Shown piece after piece: positions 14,625 to 23,062 of a DNA stretch of 37,497 bases (the first letter of the stretch is position 1; every line of letters begins with the position of its first letter). The stretch comes from an uncultured Bacteroidota bacterium (GTDB taxonomy: Bacteria; Bacteroidota; Bacteroidia; AKYH767-A; OLB10). The DNA lies in NCBI GenBank assembly GCA_903847585.1, contig CAINEC010000131.1, positions 1-37,497 of the forward strand, in the 5' to 3' direction. The notes under the pieces are model-generated. The model did no database searches. It worked only from the letters and a program-made list of their open reading frames with translations, and had not been told where the DNA came from. A program made the translations under genes and the position numbers.

Positions 14625-15260
14625 TCACTTCAAACGATAAACACTTAAACGCTTATCATTAATTAATAATCCAGGATTAATTCCAAGTTTGCCTTCAGGG
14701 ACATCCATCTGAAAATACTTTTGATAGTAATTAATCCAGCCAGGGAATAATTCATGTGTTTCCGGATCTTTAAATGTCATGGGTTGCATCTTGAAAAAAT
14801 CCTTTTGATGATTTACTTCTTTGAAAACATAATAAATTAATTCAGCACAGTAAATCTGATTGCTATCAGGTAAATACTTTTCATCGTATTTAATGCCACG
14901 GTAATTTTTAACAAGTTCTGATGCATTGTTTACTTCAGATTTATATTTTCTATCTAATCGACCAACGTAAATCGTTTCTTTTGATCGATTAATAAAAGCT
15001 GAAATTGATACGGTATCGGCGACATTATCATATGCTTCCATCACAACTAACTTTCCATTGTATGACGTAAGCATTCCTACATGCGAAAAGTAGTGTCCGT
15101 TGTAGTGAGGAGTAACCTTCTTAATTGCATTCGATAAATCACCACCACCTAAATCTTCAAATAAAAAATCGCCAGCTTTAAGTTCTTGTAAACCGATTTG
15201 CTCTTGAGCAAAGGATATTTGAAATAAAAAACTGGCGATTATAAATAATTTATAACGCAT
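14625..15260 (-). CDS. YiiX-like permuted papain-fold (NlpC/P60-type) hydrolase, exported
   Basis: The 211-residue protein has a signal peptide ending FQISFAQ. The circularly permuted NlpC/P60 (YaeF/YiiX, C92) motifs follow in order: LKAGDFLFEDLGGGDL (about 27-42), the His motif YFSHVGMLTSY (about 57-67), VVMEAYDNVADTVS, and the Cys motif IYCAELIYYVF (about 136-146). His and Cys are both present, so hydrolase activity on amide bonds (peptide or lipid-linked substrates) is likely; the substrate is unknown. It begins one base before the SppA stop ends (TAATG overlap), so it is translationally coupled to sppA. Confidence 0.85.
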   Translation of the reverse strand: MRYKLFIIASFLFQISFAQEQIGLQELKAGDFLFEDLGGGDLSNAIKKVTPHYNGHYFSHVGMLTSYNGKLVVMEAYDNVADTVSISAFINRSKETIYVGRLDRKYKSEVNNASELVKNYRGIKYDEKYLPDSNQIYCAELIYYVFKEVNHQKDFFKMQPMTFKDPETHELFPGWINYYQKYFQMDVPEGKLGINPGLLINDKRLSVYRLK

Positions 15261-17023
15261 TAAAACGATAGGTTGTAAAATGTTCTTGCTTGAACGCCTT
15301 GTTTATTTTTGATTGATTGAAGTTCTTTCAGGATATAATACTGATCACCTAATGTAGTTTGGAAATACCAAACCTTCGCTTCTTCTGAAATGCCACTCAT
15401 CAATTCTTCAAATGGCTCTTTTTGTTCAGGCATTGATTTAATTCTATATTCCTTGATTTTTGCTAAGTCAGCTGCAATTCGTATTGCATCATTGATATTT
15501 CCAATTTCATCAACCAGTCCAATGCGTTTCGCATCTACACCCGACCATACGCGTCCTTGACCGATACTATCCACATCAGCTTGCTTCATTTTTCTTCCTT
15601 CTGCAACGCGAGATGTAAACGTATTATAAACCTGATCAACGCTACGTTGAATAATTAGTCGCTCGCTTTCAGTCATTGGTCGACTCATTGTTCCGATATC
15701 ACCGTAGGTATTTGTTTTATAAGTATCGAATGTGATTCCTAGTTTATTCTTAAACATATTTTGTGCATTGAACATTAATCCAAATACACCAATCGACCCC
15801 GTTAATGTTGTTGGTTCTGCAACGATTTTATTAGCAGCGCAAGAGATATAATATCCACCAGATGCAGCTAAGTCGCCCATTGATACAACAACAGGTTTTA
15901 CTTTCTTGGCTAATATTACTTCTCTCCAGATAACATCTGAAGCTAATGCATCACCACCAGGAGAATTTACTCTTAATACAATCGCTTTTATTTTATCATC
16001 CTTACGAGCATCAGCAATTGTTTTTGCTAATGTTTCAGATCCAATTTTTTCATCGTCGCCTTCGCCACCTGAAATTTCTCCATTTGCATAAATAACAGCA
16101 ATCTTATCTGAAGCAGTCGATGTGGCAATCGCTGCATTTTTATACTTATTCAAAGTGATAAATTCAGGAGCTTCGCCTTTTTTCTTTCCTGCTACCACGC
16201 TTAAGTCATCCATGAACTCATCATAGTAAGCAAGCTTGTCAACTAGTTTATTGTCCAATGCGTCTTTTGCTTCATTAATCTTTAAGCTATCAGCCATTAA
16301 ATTAATTGCATCTGGAGTAATCTTTCTTGAAGATGCAACATTAGTAACAATATGATTCCAGATTGGATTAATAAATCCTGCAATCTGTGCACGATTTTCT
16401 TCACTCATGTTCTCACGGATGTAAGGCTCTACAGCACTCTTAAATTTACCGTGACGGATAATCTGTGGTTCAATTTCTAATTTATCTAAGGTGCCTTTTA
16501 AAAACATGATTTCAGTCGAAAGTCCTGTAAGTGCAAGACTACCTTGTGGATTCAGATAAATTTTATCAGCTACACTGGCAAGGTAATAAGCTCCTTGCGT
16601 ATAGTTTTCTGCGTAAGCGTAAATAAATTTTCTTGACTTTTTGAAATCGATGAGGGCATTACGAATTTCTTCCATCGTAGCCATACCCATTGAAACCGAA
16701 GGAACATCAAGGTAAATTCCTTTGATGTGCTCATCAGTTTTAGCAAACTTTATTTCTTGTAAAATATCATTTAAGCCTGGCTGTCCTTTTTTACTACTGA
16801 AGCTTGCAATGTCAAAATTTTCAAACGGATTTTTTGATGTGCGCTCGGTAACTTTTTCAGATAGTTGAATATGTAATACAGAGCCATCTTTAACGGTTAC
16901 TTCTTTGCTATCTCCAGAAGAAACAATTGCAGCAATTAATGCAATGAATAAAAAGAAGCCAACTATCGAAGCCAATAAGACTCCAAGCATTGCGGCTAAG
17001 ACAGATTTTAAGAATGATTTCAT
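15260..17023 (-). CDS. sppA: Signal peptide peptidase SppA, 67 kDa type
   Basis: This 587-residue membrane-anchored serine protease degrades cleaved signal peptides in the periplasm. The N-terminal membrane helix spans about 11-35. Two tandem S49 domains follow, the tandem (E. coli-like) form. The catalytic Lys sits in HGKFKSAVEP (Lys195) and the nucleophile in GDLAASGGYY (Ser388). LRVNSPGGDALASD, TGSIGVFGLMFN and GRVWSGVDAKRIGLVDEIG complete the second domain. All key residues are present. A TATATTTG box on the minus strand (17049-17042) with TTG at 17067-17065 lies 18 bases before the start. It is co-transcribed with the YiiX-like gene. Confidence 0.95.
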   Translation of the reverse strand: MKSFLKSVLAAMLGVLLASIVGFFLFIALIAAIVSSGDSKEVTVKDGSVLHIQLSEKVTERTSKNPFENFDIASFSSKKGQPGLNDILQEIKFAKTDEHIKGIYLDVPSVSMGMATMEEIRNALIDFKKSRKFIYAYAENYTQGAYYLASVADKIYLNPQGSLALTGLSTEIMFLKGTLDKLEIEPQIIRHGKFKSAVEPYIRENMSEENRAQIAGFINPIWNHIVTNVASSRKITPDAINLMADSLKINEAKDALDNKLVDKLAYYDEFMDDLSVVAGKKKGEAPEFITLNKYKNAAIATSTASDKIAVIYANGEISGGEGDDEKIGSETLAKTIADARKDDKIKAIVLRVNSPGGDALASDVIWREVILAKKVKPVVVSMGDLAASGGYYISCAANKIVAEPTTLTGSIGVFGLMFNAQNMFKNKLGITFDTYKTNTYGDIGTMSRPMTESERLIIQRSVDQVYNTFTSRVAEGRKMKQADVDSIGQGRVWSGVDAKRIGLVDEIGNINDAIRIAADLAKIKEYRIKSMPEQKEPFEELMSGISEEAKVWYFQTTLGDQYYILKELQSIKNKQGVQARTFYNLSF

Positions 17024-17041
17024 AGGTCAATTAAATTTCTG

Positions 17042-17067
17042 CAAATATAATTGCTAATAAGATTCAA
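17042..17067 (-). promoter_or_regulatory. Predicted sppA promoter
   Basis: On the minus strand TTG (17067-17065), a 15-base gap and TATATTTG (17049-17042) precede ATG 17023 by 18 bases. The -7 box matches TAnnTTTG; the spacer is shorter than usual. Confidence 0.45.
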
Positions 17068-17097
17068 TATTGCTAAAATTTAATTTTGGAGGTTGGA

Positions 17098-17361
17098 TTA
17101 GTGTTTTGCACCTTCAATAATGTGATAATATTCCGGATCTTTTAATCGTTCTTGTTCATATAAATATCCCGCTGAATAACCACAGCTTGTTCTTACGTTA
17201 TATCGGGTTTTATTAAACTCCTTTTCTTCCTCTGTAAGTGGTTTACTAAAAATGGCATCTAATATTAAGTAAGGTAAGATGATAATAAAGAATATCACCA
17301 ATAATAATAATGTTAAACTAGCAATAAGATTCTCTTGGACATTAAATAAAAACACTCTCAT
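17098..17361 (-). CDS. Small membrane protein of unknown function
   Basis: The 87-residue protein has one long hydrophobic stretch (about 12-36, SLTLLLLVIFFIIILPYLIL). A charged soluble tail with KPLTEEEKEFNKTRY, RTSCGYSAGYLYEQER and DPEYYHIIEGAKH follows. It resembles no family I can name. Its own upstream region carries a 12-bp inverted repeat (17365-17394) with TAAATTTG in its centre. It is on the same strand as the large YCF48-repeat gene upstream and sppA downstream, separated from sppA by 74 bases. Confidence 0.6.
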   Translation of the reverse strand: MRVFLFNVQENLIASLTLLLLVIFFIIILPYLILDAIFSKPLTEEEKEFNKTRYNVRTSCGYSAGYLYEQERLKDPEYYHIIEGAKH

Positions 17362-17364
17362 AAA

Positions 17365-17394
17365 ACAAATATTTAATCAAATTTAAATATTTGT
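17365..17394 (-). terminator. 12-bp perfect inverted repeat between the YCF48-repeat gene and the small membrane protein
   Basis: ACAAATATTTAA (17365-17376) and TTAAATATTTGT (17383-17394) pair around a 6-base loop, followed on the minus strand by TTTT. It can be an AT-rich terminator of the large upstream gene. A TAAATTTG box across its centre also fits an operator/promoter for the small gene that starts four bases later. Confidence 0.4.
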
Positions 17395-17406
17395 CTTTTT
17401 ACCAAC

Positions 17407-20007
17407 TTAATTTTTGAAGATTTTTATTACTGCCTGCTGACTTTCGCTGATTTTCAATAAGTAAAATCCTTGAGCAAGGTCTTTCATAGGAATTGTAATA
17501 GTACCCGTAAAATCTCCTGTTGAATTGGTTAGCTCTTTTCCTTCAAGATTTAAAACCTGAATTTGGTTAAAATGTAAATCCCCCATTTCAATAGTTACAT
17601 TATCGGATATAGGGTTCGGATAATATTTTAAACTCACATTATTCATAGTTGAAATTCCTGAAGCTCCATTGACAATTACATCAATAGAATTGGAATTGCC
17701 ATCGCAGATTCCATCATTAATATTCAACAAGTAAGTGCCAGGGGTATAAACTACCAATGAGTCGTTTGTAGCACCTGGAATCAGAAGTCCGTTTTTATAC
17801 CATTGGTATGTTCCAATCACTCCACTCAAATTGATTAAAGTTACAGAGTCGCCATTATTAAAAGTGGTATTTCCATTTGCGTATATTAATCCTTGAGGGG
17901 AGTCATGTACATCAAGCACTGTTAAAGGAATGTTGCTGTACATAGGAGGATTGGTCGATGCAATTCGCATTCGGTAAAGAGAAGAAGGAGGAATGCCCGC
18001 AGGAATGGTAGCGGTGATACTATTCATTATAGTGGCCTGCACAACTGCCATGGTTGTTGGGTAATCAAAGTTCCCCAAGTCGTCGGATAGTTGCGCGATA
18101 AAGGTGTTTCCATTGTTGAATGTTCCGAATGTAAATGCTCCAAACGAATATTCATGTCCTGAGCAGTAGGCGCCTGCTCCAACAAATGCTTGTATGTCAA
18201 CATCTCGGCCTATTATCTTTCCCTGACCGGCTCCAACTGCTAATGCCGAATAGTTTCCAGTGAAATCGATCCCACGTACATCATTGCAAGGAGAAAATTC
18301 TTTTTCCCAGGTTAAACCATTGTCAGTTGTTTTGAATATACCTTGATCAGTAAATGCCCATCCAATATTGACATCTATAAACTTCAATCGATGAATGTTT
18401 CCAGTAAAGCCAACCATTGATCGATCTGTCCATGATTGTCCTCCGTTATCCGTATAAAATATTTCTCCATTACTGCTTCCAATCCATCCGTTCAATCCAT
18501 CTGAAAAATTAAGGCAGGTCATAGGTGCAAATAATCCTGTCATGCGTAAGTACCAATTTTGACCTCCATCATCCGTAGTTAAAATTTCAGCGCTATTAGT
18601 AGCGATAAATCCGGTATCGTTCGAAGTAAAATAAACATCCGTGAAGTTGTATTGAAACCCAGTAAAAGAAGTTGTTTCAAAAGTCCATGTGCTACCATCA
18701 TTCGTTGATTTTAAAATCAAGTCATTATTTCCAACTGCGTAAAGTATTCCGTTGGGAAGTCGATGGATTATACTAATATCATCTGAGTAGCCAGTACTTA
18801 CTAACGACCATGTAGTACCTCCATTGGTTGTTCTTATTATAGAACCACCATTTCCTACAGCAACAGCAATGTTATTGTTTATGGCTACAACGCTTTTTAA
18901 ATTATCTGAACTCCCAGAGTTCAAATTCGTCCATGATTGTCCGCTATTCGATGACTTAATAATAGTCCCTGCATCACCAACTGCGTAGCAAAGAGTCCCT
19001 GTATGATGAATCCCCCATAGTTCCTGATTTGTAACGCGTGTATCTAAAGAGGTTAAACTTGTTCCTGCATTATTACTGAAACCTATTTTTCCATTATCGC
19101 CAACAGCAATGATCTTCGTTGGACTTAATCCGATACAGCTATTTAAAGGATTACCAATAAGACTCGTATTGGAATTCCAGGTATTTCCTCCATCAGAGGT
19201 AAAGAATAATTCGCCATCGCCATTTGTTGCTAGATAAACATTGGCATAAACGATTTTTACGGAAGTAGGAGCAGAGCTGCTAAAAGAAGACGGTGTATTG
19301 ATGGGTGCATTCCAGGTTGCCCCATTGTCGGTCGATTTATACAGTGTGTTATTGAAAGCTACGATTGCGGTAGCATAAAATGTCACGATATCCATCGCAT
19401 TAAACACTCCCGAAAAATTGGAATTGATTGTCCACGTTTGGCCATAGTCAGTTGTGTGCAACACGCTACCTAATTCAGTCGCTGCAATTCCATTCCCGTT
19501 GCTCTCTATTTTAATGGAAGTTAAATTATCGCCACTCACCGTGTACTGGTTATTCCATGTATTGCCTCCATCTGTGGTATGTTGAATATTGGTACCCACA
19601 CATGCCCAACCTTCGTTCAGCGATATGAATGAAATAGATGATGCATTAGCACCAAAGAAACTGCTTTTTAATGTCCATGAATTACCTCCATCAGTACTCA
19701 AATAAAGTTTATTGACATTGTTCAGATAGTAGATGTGATTTGTATCAATGACATTTAAGTCGATGATATCATCATTTTGGAAGCTGTACTGATTGGTCCA
19801 TGTATTTCCAGCATCGGTAGTTTTTAAAATTGTTCCTGATTCTCCGGCTATCCATCCAATGTTATTATCCGCAAAAGCTATTTTTCGCAGGTTGTTTCCT
19901 GTTGGATTAGCATGTTTATATTCCCATTGTGCAAATGATGAATTGCTGAACAAAAGAGAAATCAAAAAGAAAGAAAAAAGAGTTTTAAAGATTAGATACT
20001 TTTTCAT
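17407..20007 (-). CDS. T9SS-exported YCF48/BNR-repeat beta-propeller protein
   Basis: The 866-residue protein has a signal peptide (FFLISLLFSNSSFAQ). About a dozen Asp-box/BNR-like units of the type TTDGGNTW follow (about residues 65-590: KTTDAGNTWT, LSTDGGNSWT, HTTDGGNTWN, KSTDNGATWN, FTSDGGNTWN and others), as in YCF48/photosystem II stability factor-like propellers. An immunoglobulin-like stretch comes next (about 690-780, GTYQWYKNGLLIPGA). The C-terminus YYPNPISDNVTI … QGFYLLKIS … VIKIFKN is a type A sorting domain for the type IX (Por) secretion system, so it is exported across the outer membrane. Such proteins are probably surface or adhesive; no enzyme motif is seen. It is downstream of the bifunctional nuclease gene but separated by a terminator. 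Confidence 0.9.
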   Translation of the reverse strand: MKKYLIFKTLFSFFLISLLFSNSSFAQWEYKHANPTGNNLRKIAFADNNIGWIAGESGTILKTTDAGNTWTNQYSFQNDDIIDLNVIDTNHIYYLNNVNKLYLSTDGGNSWTLKSSFFGANASSISFISLNEGWACVGTNIQHTTDGGNTWNNQYTVSGDNLTSIKIESNGNGIAATELGSVLHTTDYGQTWTINSNFSGVFNAMDIVTFYATAIVAFNNTLYKSTDNGATWNAPINTPSSFSSSAPTSVKIVYANVYLATNGDGELFFTSDGGNTWNSNTSLIGNPLNSCIGLSPTKIIAVGDNGKIGFSNNAGTSLTSLDTRVTNQELWGIHHTGTLCYAVGDAGTIIKSSNSGQSWTNLNSGSSDNLKSVVAINNNIAVAVGNGGSIIRTTNGGTTWSLVSTGYSDDISIIHRLPNGILYAVGNNDLILKSTNDGSTWTFETTSFTGFQYNFTDVYFTSNDTGFIATNSAEILTTDDGGQNWYLRMTGLFAPMTCLNFSDGLNGWIGSSNGEIFYTDNGGQSWTDRSMVGFTGNIHRLKFIDVNIGWAFTDQGIFKTTDNGLTWEKEFSPCNDVRGIDFTGNYSALAVGAGQGKIIGRDVDIQAFVGAGAYCSGHEYSFGAFTFGTFNNGNTFIAQLSDDLGNFDYPTTMAVVQATIMNSITATIPAGIPPSSLYRMRIASTNPPMYSNIPLTVLDVHDSPQGLIYANGNTTFNNGDSVTLINLSGVIGTYQWYKNGLLIPGATNDSLVVYTPGTYLLNINDGICDGNSNSIDVIVNGASGISTMNNVSLKYYPNPISDNVTIEMGDLHFNQIQVLNLEGKELTNSTGDFTGTITIPMKDLAQGFYLLKISESQQAVIKIFKN

Positions 20008-20065
20008 AGCTGGATTATAGAGGCCGTTTGTACGAAGATATCTATTTAGGGTTGTTATCAGGCAT

Positions 20066-20088
20066 AAAAAATCCTGCGCTAGGCAGGA
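20066..20088 (-). terminator. Rho-independent terminator of the etfB-etfA-BFN operon
   Basis: On the minus strand TCCTGC (20088-20083), a 5-base loop, GCAGGA (20077-20072) and then six T (20071-20066). It begins eight bases after the BFN stop. Confidence 0.85.
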
Positions 20089-20096
20089 CTTTTAAA

Positions 20097-20753
20097 TTAA
20101 TCTATAGTGTCGGAAGAATGCTCATCCGCTTTTCTTCTTGTAATTTCATCTCTGATTTTGGAAGCCGTCTCGTAATCTTCATCCTCTAATGCGTTGTTAA
20201 GCGCATTGTCTAATTCTTCGTCATCCATTCCACGATAGACATCTACAATCTTTTTATTACCCGATTGCGGAGCTGGTGTATGGTTTTGAGGATAGTGCTC
20301 AGTTTCATCTGTTGAATCTAAGTCCTGCCGATCTATTTCTTCTAGATTAACCCCCGCGGCATTAAGGATTTTATCATAGGTATAAATAGGAGCATCGAAG
20401 CGAACCGCTAGTGCAATAGCATCTGATGTTCTAGAGTCTATTTGGTGCTGAGTACCATCTTTCTTAGACGTGCAACAAAGCATAGAATAAAATACTCCCT
20501 CTTTAAAATTATAGATGATTACTTCATCAAGAGTAATTTCGAAAGCGTTGGCAAATGTTCTGAAAAGGTCATGTGTCAAAGGACGGACAGGAGCAATTTT
20601 TTCGATCTCTACGGCAATTGCTTCAGCTTCCACTTTGCCAATAATGATTGGAAGGCGACGCATTCCATCAACTTCTAATAAAGTAAGGACGTAAGCACCT
20701 GTAGTGGTCTGACTGTTTTTAAGCCCGTAAATGTCAAGTCTGTGTTTTTTCAT
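20097..20753 (-). CDS. Bifunctional nuclease (BFN/DUF151) with C-terminal UVR motif
   Basis: The 218-residue protein has an N-terminal BFN/DUF151 domain (about 1-135). Conserved parts are YVLTLLEVDGMRRLPIIIG, EAEAIAVEIE, RPLTHDLF and the signature DSRTSDAIALAVRFDAPIY. A linker follows, then a UVR (UvrB/UvrC-type) helical hairpin near the end (LDNALNNALEDEDYETASKIRDE at about 181-203, cited in two parts: LDNALNNALE and DYETASKIRDE). BFN domains have been linked to DNase/RNase activity in plants, and this domain pair is common in Bacteroidota. UVR hairpins mediate protein contacts. It is the last gene of the etfB-etfA operon (24 bases after etfA). The cellular role here is not known. Confidence 0.9.
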   Translation of the reverse strand: MKKHRLDIYGLKNSQTTTGAYVLTLLEVDGMRRLPIIIGKVEAEAIAVEIEKIAPVRPLTHDLFRTFANAFEITLDEVIIYNFKEGVFYSMLCCTSKKDGTQHQIDSRTSDAIALAVRFDAPIYTYDKILNAAGVNLEEIDRQDLDSTDETEHYPQNHTPAPQSGNKKIVDVYRGMDDEELDNALNNALEDEDYETASKIRDEITRRKADEHSSDTID

Positions 20754-20759
20754 AAGCCT

Positions 20760-20777
20760 TCGAAATCTAAATTTCGA
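20760..20777 (-). other. Small hairpin between etfA and the BFN gene
   Basis: TCGAAAT and ATTTCGA pair around a 4-base loop in the 24-base etfA-BFN spacer. With no T-run, an mRNA-processing or stability role is more likely than termination, but this is a guess. Confidence 0.3.
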
Positions 20778-21755
20778 TTAAGCATTAACAGCTTTAAATT
20801 CTTTTATAGCACTAATTAATTGAGGAACTACTTCAAAGGCATCACCTACAATTCCGTAATCAGCTGCCTTGAAGAAAGGAGCTTCTGGATCTTTATTAAT
20901 AACCACGATAACCTTTGATGAACTAACGCCCGCCAAATGTTGAATGGCTCCAGAGATTCCAATTGCTATATACAAATTAGGACTAACTGCGATACCCGTC
21001 TGACCAACGTGCTCGCTATGCGGACGCCAATGAGCATCAGAAACTGGTTTTGAACATGCGGTAGCAGCACCTAATAATTGCGCTAATTCTTCAATCATTC
21101 CCCAGTTCTCTGGACCTTTCATTCCACGTCCTGCAGATACTACAAGCTCAGCATCTGGTAACGAAACTTTGTCCGACGCACGCACGATTTCTTTAATCAT
21201 TGTAGCGAAATCATTACTTCCAGCAACTGGTGTAAATGCTTCTACGTTAGGATTCTGTGAATTTTCAACAACCTTATATGCATTGGGCATTAAAGCGATT
21301 ACTTTGTTCTCACTGCTGATAGAAACATCAGCGAAAGCCTTACCTGAAAAGGCTCCTTTACGTACCATAAAACCGTTTGTAGTATCGGGCAATGAAACAG
21401 CTCCATCAACGTAAGCAGCATTTAATTTAACTGCCACACGTGGTGCTAATCCTTTTCCTGAAAACGAAGCAGACAATACAACCACGTTCGCTCCTTCCTT
21501 TTGAGCAGCCTGTGCGATTACAGCACCGTAAGCCTGATTAACAAATGATTTATAAGCATCTTCCGATACTGATAAAATCTTTGACGCTCCATATTGAGCT
21601 AATTTGTTTAATTCGTCGGATGATACATTGCCAATTGAAAGGGCAACCAGGTTTGTTCCTAATTGCTGAGCAATAGCAGCTCCGTAAGAGACAACTTCAA
21701 AACTTGATTTTTTGAATTTTCCTTCTGCGTGTTCTGTATATACTAAAACTGACAT
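20778..21755 (-). CDS. etfA: Electron transfer flavoprotein alpha subunit
   Basis: The 325-residue EtfA/FixB holds the FAD of the ETF heterodimer, which carries electrons from acyl-CoA and related dehydrogenases to the quinone pool. The N-terminal domain starts SVLVYTEHAEGKFKK. The C-terminal FAD-binding domain is intact: SAGRGMKG (207-214), RPHSEHVGQTG (245-254 region), IAIGISGAIQHLAG (263-276 region) and DYGIVGDAFEVVP (299-311). It is 26 bases downstream of etfB and co-transcribed. Length is standard for the short two-subunit ETF, the type that works with beta-oxidation rather than bifurcation. Confidence 0.96.
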   Translation of the reverse strand: MSVLVYTEHAEGKFKKSSFEVVSYGAAIAQQLGTNLVALSIGNVSSDELNKLAQYGASKILSVSEDAYKSFVNQAYGAVIAQAAQKEGANVVVLSASFSGKGLAPRVAVKLNAAYVDGAVSLPDTTNGFMVRKGAFSGKAFADVSISSENKVIALMPNAYKVVENSQNPNVEAFTPVAGSNDFATMIKEIVRASDKVSLPDAELVVSAGRGMKGPENWGMIEELAQLLGAATACSKPVSDAHWRPHSEHVGQTGIAVSPNLYIAIGISGAIQHLAGVSSSKVIVVINKDPEAPFFKAADYGIVGDAFEVVPQLISAIKEFKAVNA

Positions 21756-21781
21756 ATCGTTTTGGGTGTTTATGTTCTGAA

Positions 21782-22522
21782 TTAAATAACTTTTGCTTCC
21801 TGGTTAAGTAGGGTTACTAAACCTTTCACATCATCTACATTTACCAGTTTAACCTGACTTCTAGGCGCTGGCTTATCATAGTTAGTGATGGTTTGTAATG
21901 CTGGAACATCAGATGGTTCTATTACCGCTAATGTTTTAGTTCTTGCGCTCATAATGCCACGCATTCCTGCAATTCTTGGTTCTGCCATTCCTTCGGATGC
22001 ACTCGCAACTAAAGGTAAAGGACAGCTAATAACTTCTTTTCCACCTTCAATTTCTCTTTCCAATGTTACTGTTGTACCATCTAAAGTCAACGACTTAACA
22101 ATTGAAATAGACGGAATGTTCAATAACTCTCCAATCATCGATGCTACCTGAGCACCATTATAGTCAATCGACTCACGACCAGTTAAGATCAAGTCGAAAC
22201 CTTGTTCTTTTGCATAATTAGCAATCTGAGAAGCTACAAAAAAGGCGTCTCTTGCATTGGCATTAATACGAACCGCATCCGTAGCTCCAATCGCTAGTGC
22301 TTTACGAATAGTCGGTTCTGCTGAAGCATCACCCACATGAATAACAGTAACTGTTGATCCTGCATTGGCTTCAGAAATTTCTAAAGCTCTTGTAAGTGCT
22401 ATTTCGTCGTAAGGGTTAATAATAAAGGTAACTCCGTTGGATACAAACGACTTATGGTCGTCGGTAAAATTGATTTTGGTAGTAGTGTCGGGGACGTTGC
22501 TGATGCAAACTAAAATTTTCAT
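21782..22522 (-). CDS. etfB: Electron transfer flavoprotein beta subunit
   Basis: The 246-residue EtfB/FixA binds AMP and forms the ETF with EtfA. Family features are MKILVCISNVPDTTTKINF at the start, INPYDEIALTRALE, VIHVGDASAEPTIRKALAIG, the AMP-site region DLILTGRESIDYNGAQV, and the recognition loop LPLVASASEGMAEPRIAG near 190-207. ATG 22522 gives the canonical N-terminus; an upstream in-frame start would add 16 residues lacking homology. It is the first gene of the etfB-etfA-BFN operon and divergent from the TPR gene. The box TATCTTTG (22555-22548, minus) lies 25 bases upstream. Confidence 0.95.
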   Translation of the reverse strand: MKILVCISNVPDTTTKINFTDDHKSFVSNGVTFIINPYDEIALTRALEISEANAGSTVTVIHVGDASAEPTIRKALAIGATDAVRINANARDAFFVASQIANYAKEQGFDLILTGRESIDYNGAQVASMIGELLNIPSISIVKSLTLDGTTVTLEREIEGGKEVISCPLPLVASASEGMAEPRIAGMRGIMSARTKTLAVIEPSDVPALQTITNYDKPAPRSQVKLVNVDDVKGLVTLLNQEAKVI

Positions 22523-22547
22523 AATTGTCTCGTTACTTTCAATGCTG

Positions 22548-22555
22548 CAAAGATA
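22548..22555 (-). promoter_or_regulatory. Predicted -7 box of the etfB operon
   Basis: TATCTTTG on the minus strand matches TAnnTTTG and ends 25 bases before the etfB ATG. It lies in the divergent etfB/TPR region. Confidence 0.4.
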
Positions 22556-22610
22556 CTTACCCAAGTCCACTAAAAAAAGAAAATAAGCTGATAATACATT
22601 ACAAAATACC

Positions 22611-22639
22611 TTGATATCAGCCGACGAATATTACTTTTG
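22611..22639 (+). promoter_or_regulatory. Predicted promoter of the TPR gene
   Basis: TTG (22611-22613), an 18-base gap, and TACTTTTG (22632-22639) match the Bacteroidota -33/-7 consensus with near-standard spacing. The TPR gene starts 21 bases later. This is the best promoter match in the window. Confidence 0.55.
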
Positions 22640-22660
22640 TGCGCACAGGAAAACACAATC

Positions 22661-22984
22661 ATGAACGACCGCATAAAAATGCTTCAGGAGTATATACAAG
22701 ACGACCCCTCTGATACCTTTTCGCGCTATGCATTAGCCTTGGAATATGCTAAAATAGGTGAGGCTTCAAAAGCAATTGAGTATTTGAAGCAACTTCGGAT
22801 AATTGATTCCGAGTACCTTGCGCTTTATTATCAATTAGGTAAGCTACTTCAACAAATTGGATTACTAGATGCTGCAGTTGAAGTGTTTAAGGCGGGAATC
22901 GTGGTCGCGCAAAAGCAACAAAATCGTCATACTGAGAGTGAATTGCGAGGGGCATTGTTGCTATTAACAGACGATAATGAATAG
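22661..22984 (+). CDS. Small TPR-repeat protein
   Basis: The 107-residue, soluble, helical protein has about two tetratricopeptide units: DTFSRYALALEYAKIGEASKAI then YLALYYQLGKLLQQIGLLDAAVEVFK (spanning about 17-82). The C-terminal helix contains ESELRGALLLL. The family is found in Bacteroidota next to the etf genes, but its partner is unknown. ATG 22661 was preferred to a GTG/TTG start 24 bases upstream, which would lie inside the predicted promoter region. It precedes pdhB on the same strand by 78 bases, and pdhB has its own promoter-like box. Confidence 0.8.
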   Translation: MNDRIKMLQEYIQDDPSDTFSRYALALEYAKIGEASKAIEYLKQLRIIDSEYLALYYQLGKLLQQIGLLDAAVEVFKAGIVVAQKQQNRHTESELRGALLLLTDDNE

Positions 22985-23013
22985 TTTTTTGGTTTTATTA
23001 CCGCTTTTCTTTT

Positions 23014-23040
23014 TTTGTTAGGTGGTTAACTTTATTTTTG
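23014..23040 (+). promoter_or_regulatory. Predicted pdhB promoter
   Basis: TTTG (23014-23017), a 15-base gap, and TATTTTTG (23033-23040) lie 22 bases before ATG 23063. The -7 box matches TAnnTTTG; the spacer is short. Confidence 0.45.
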
Positions 23041-23062
23041 TCATTCGAAAAAAACAATAAAC

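Noticed and set aside
17407-20007. Repeated TTDGGNTW-type units as possible DNA tandem repeats
   Set aside because: Units are degenerate at DNA level and conserved as protein motifs, so they are protein repeats of the propeller fold, not a DNA satellite or CRISPR.
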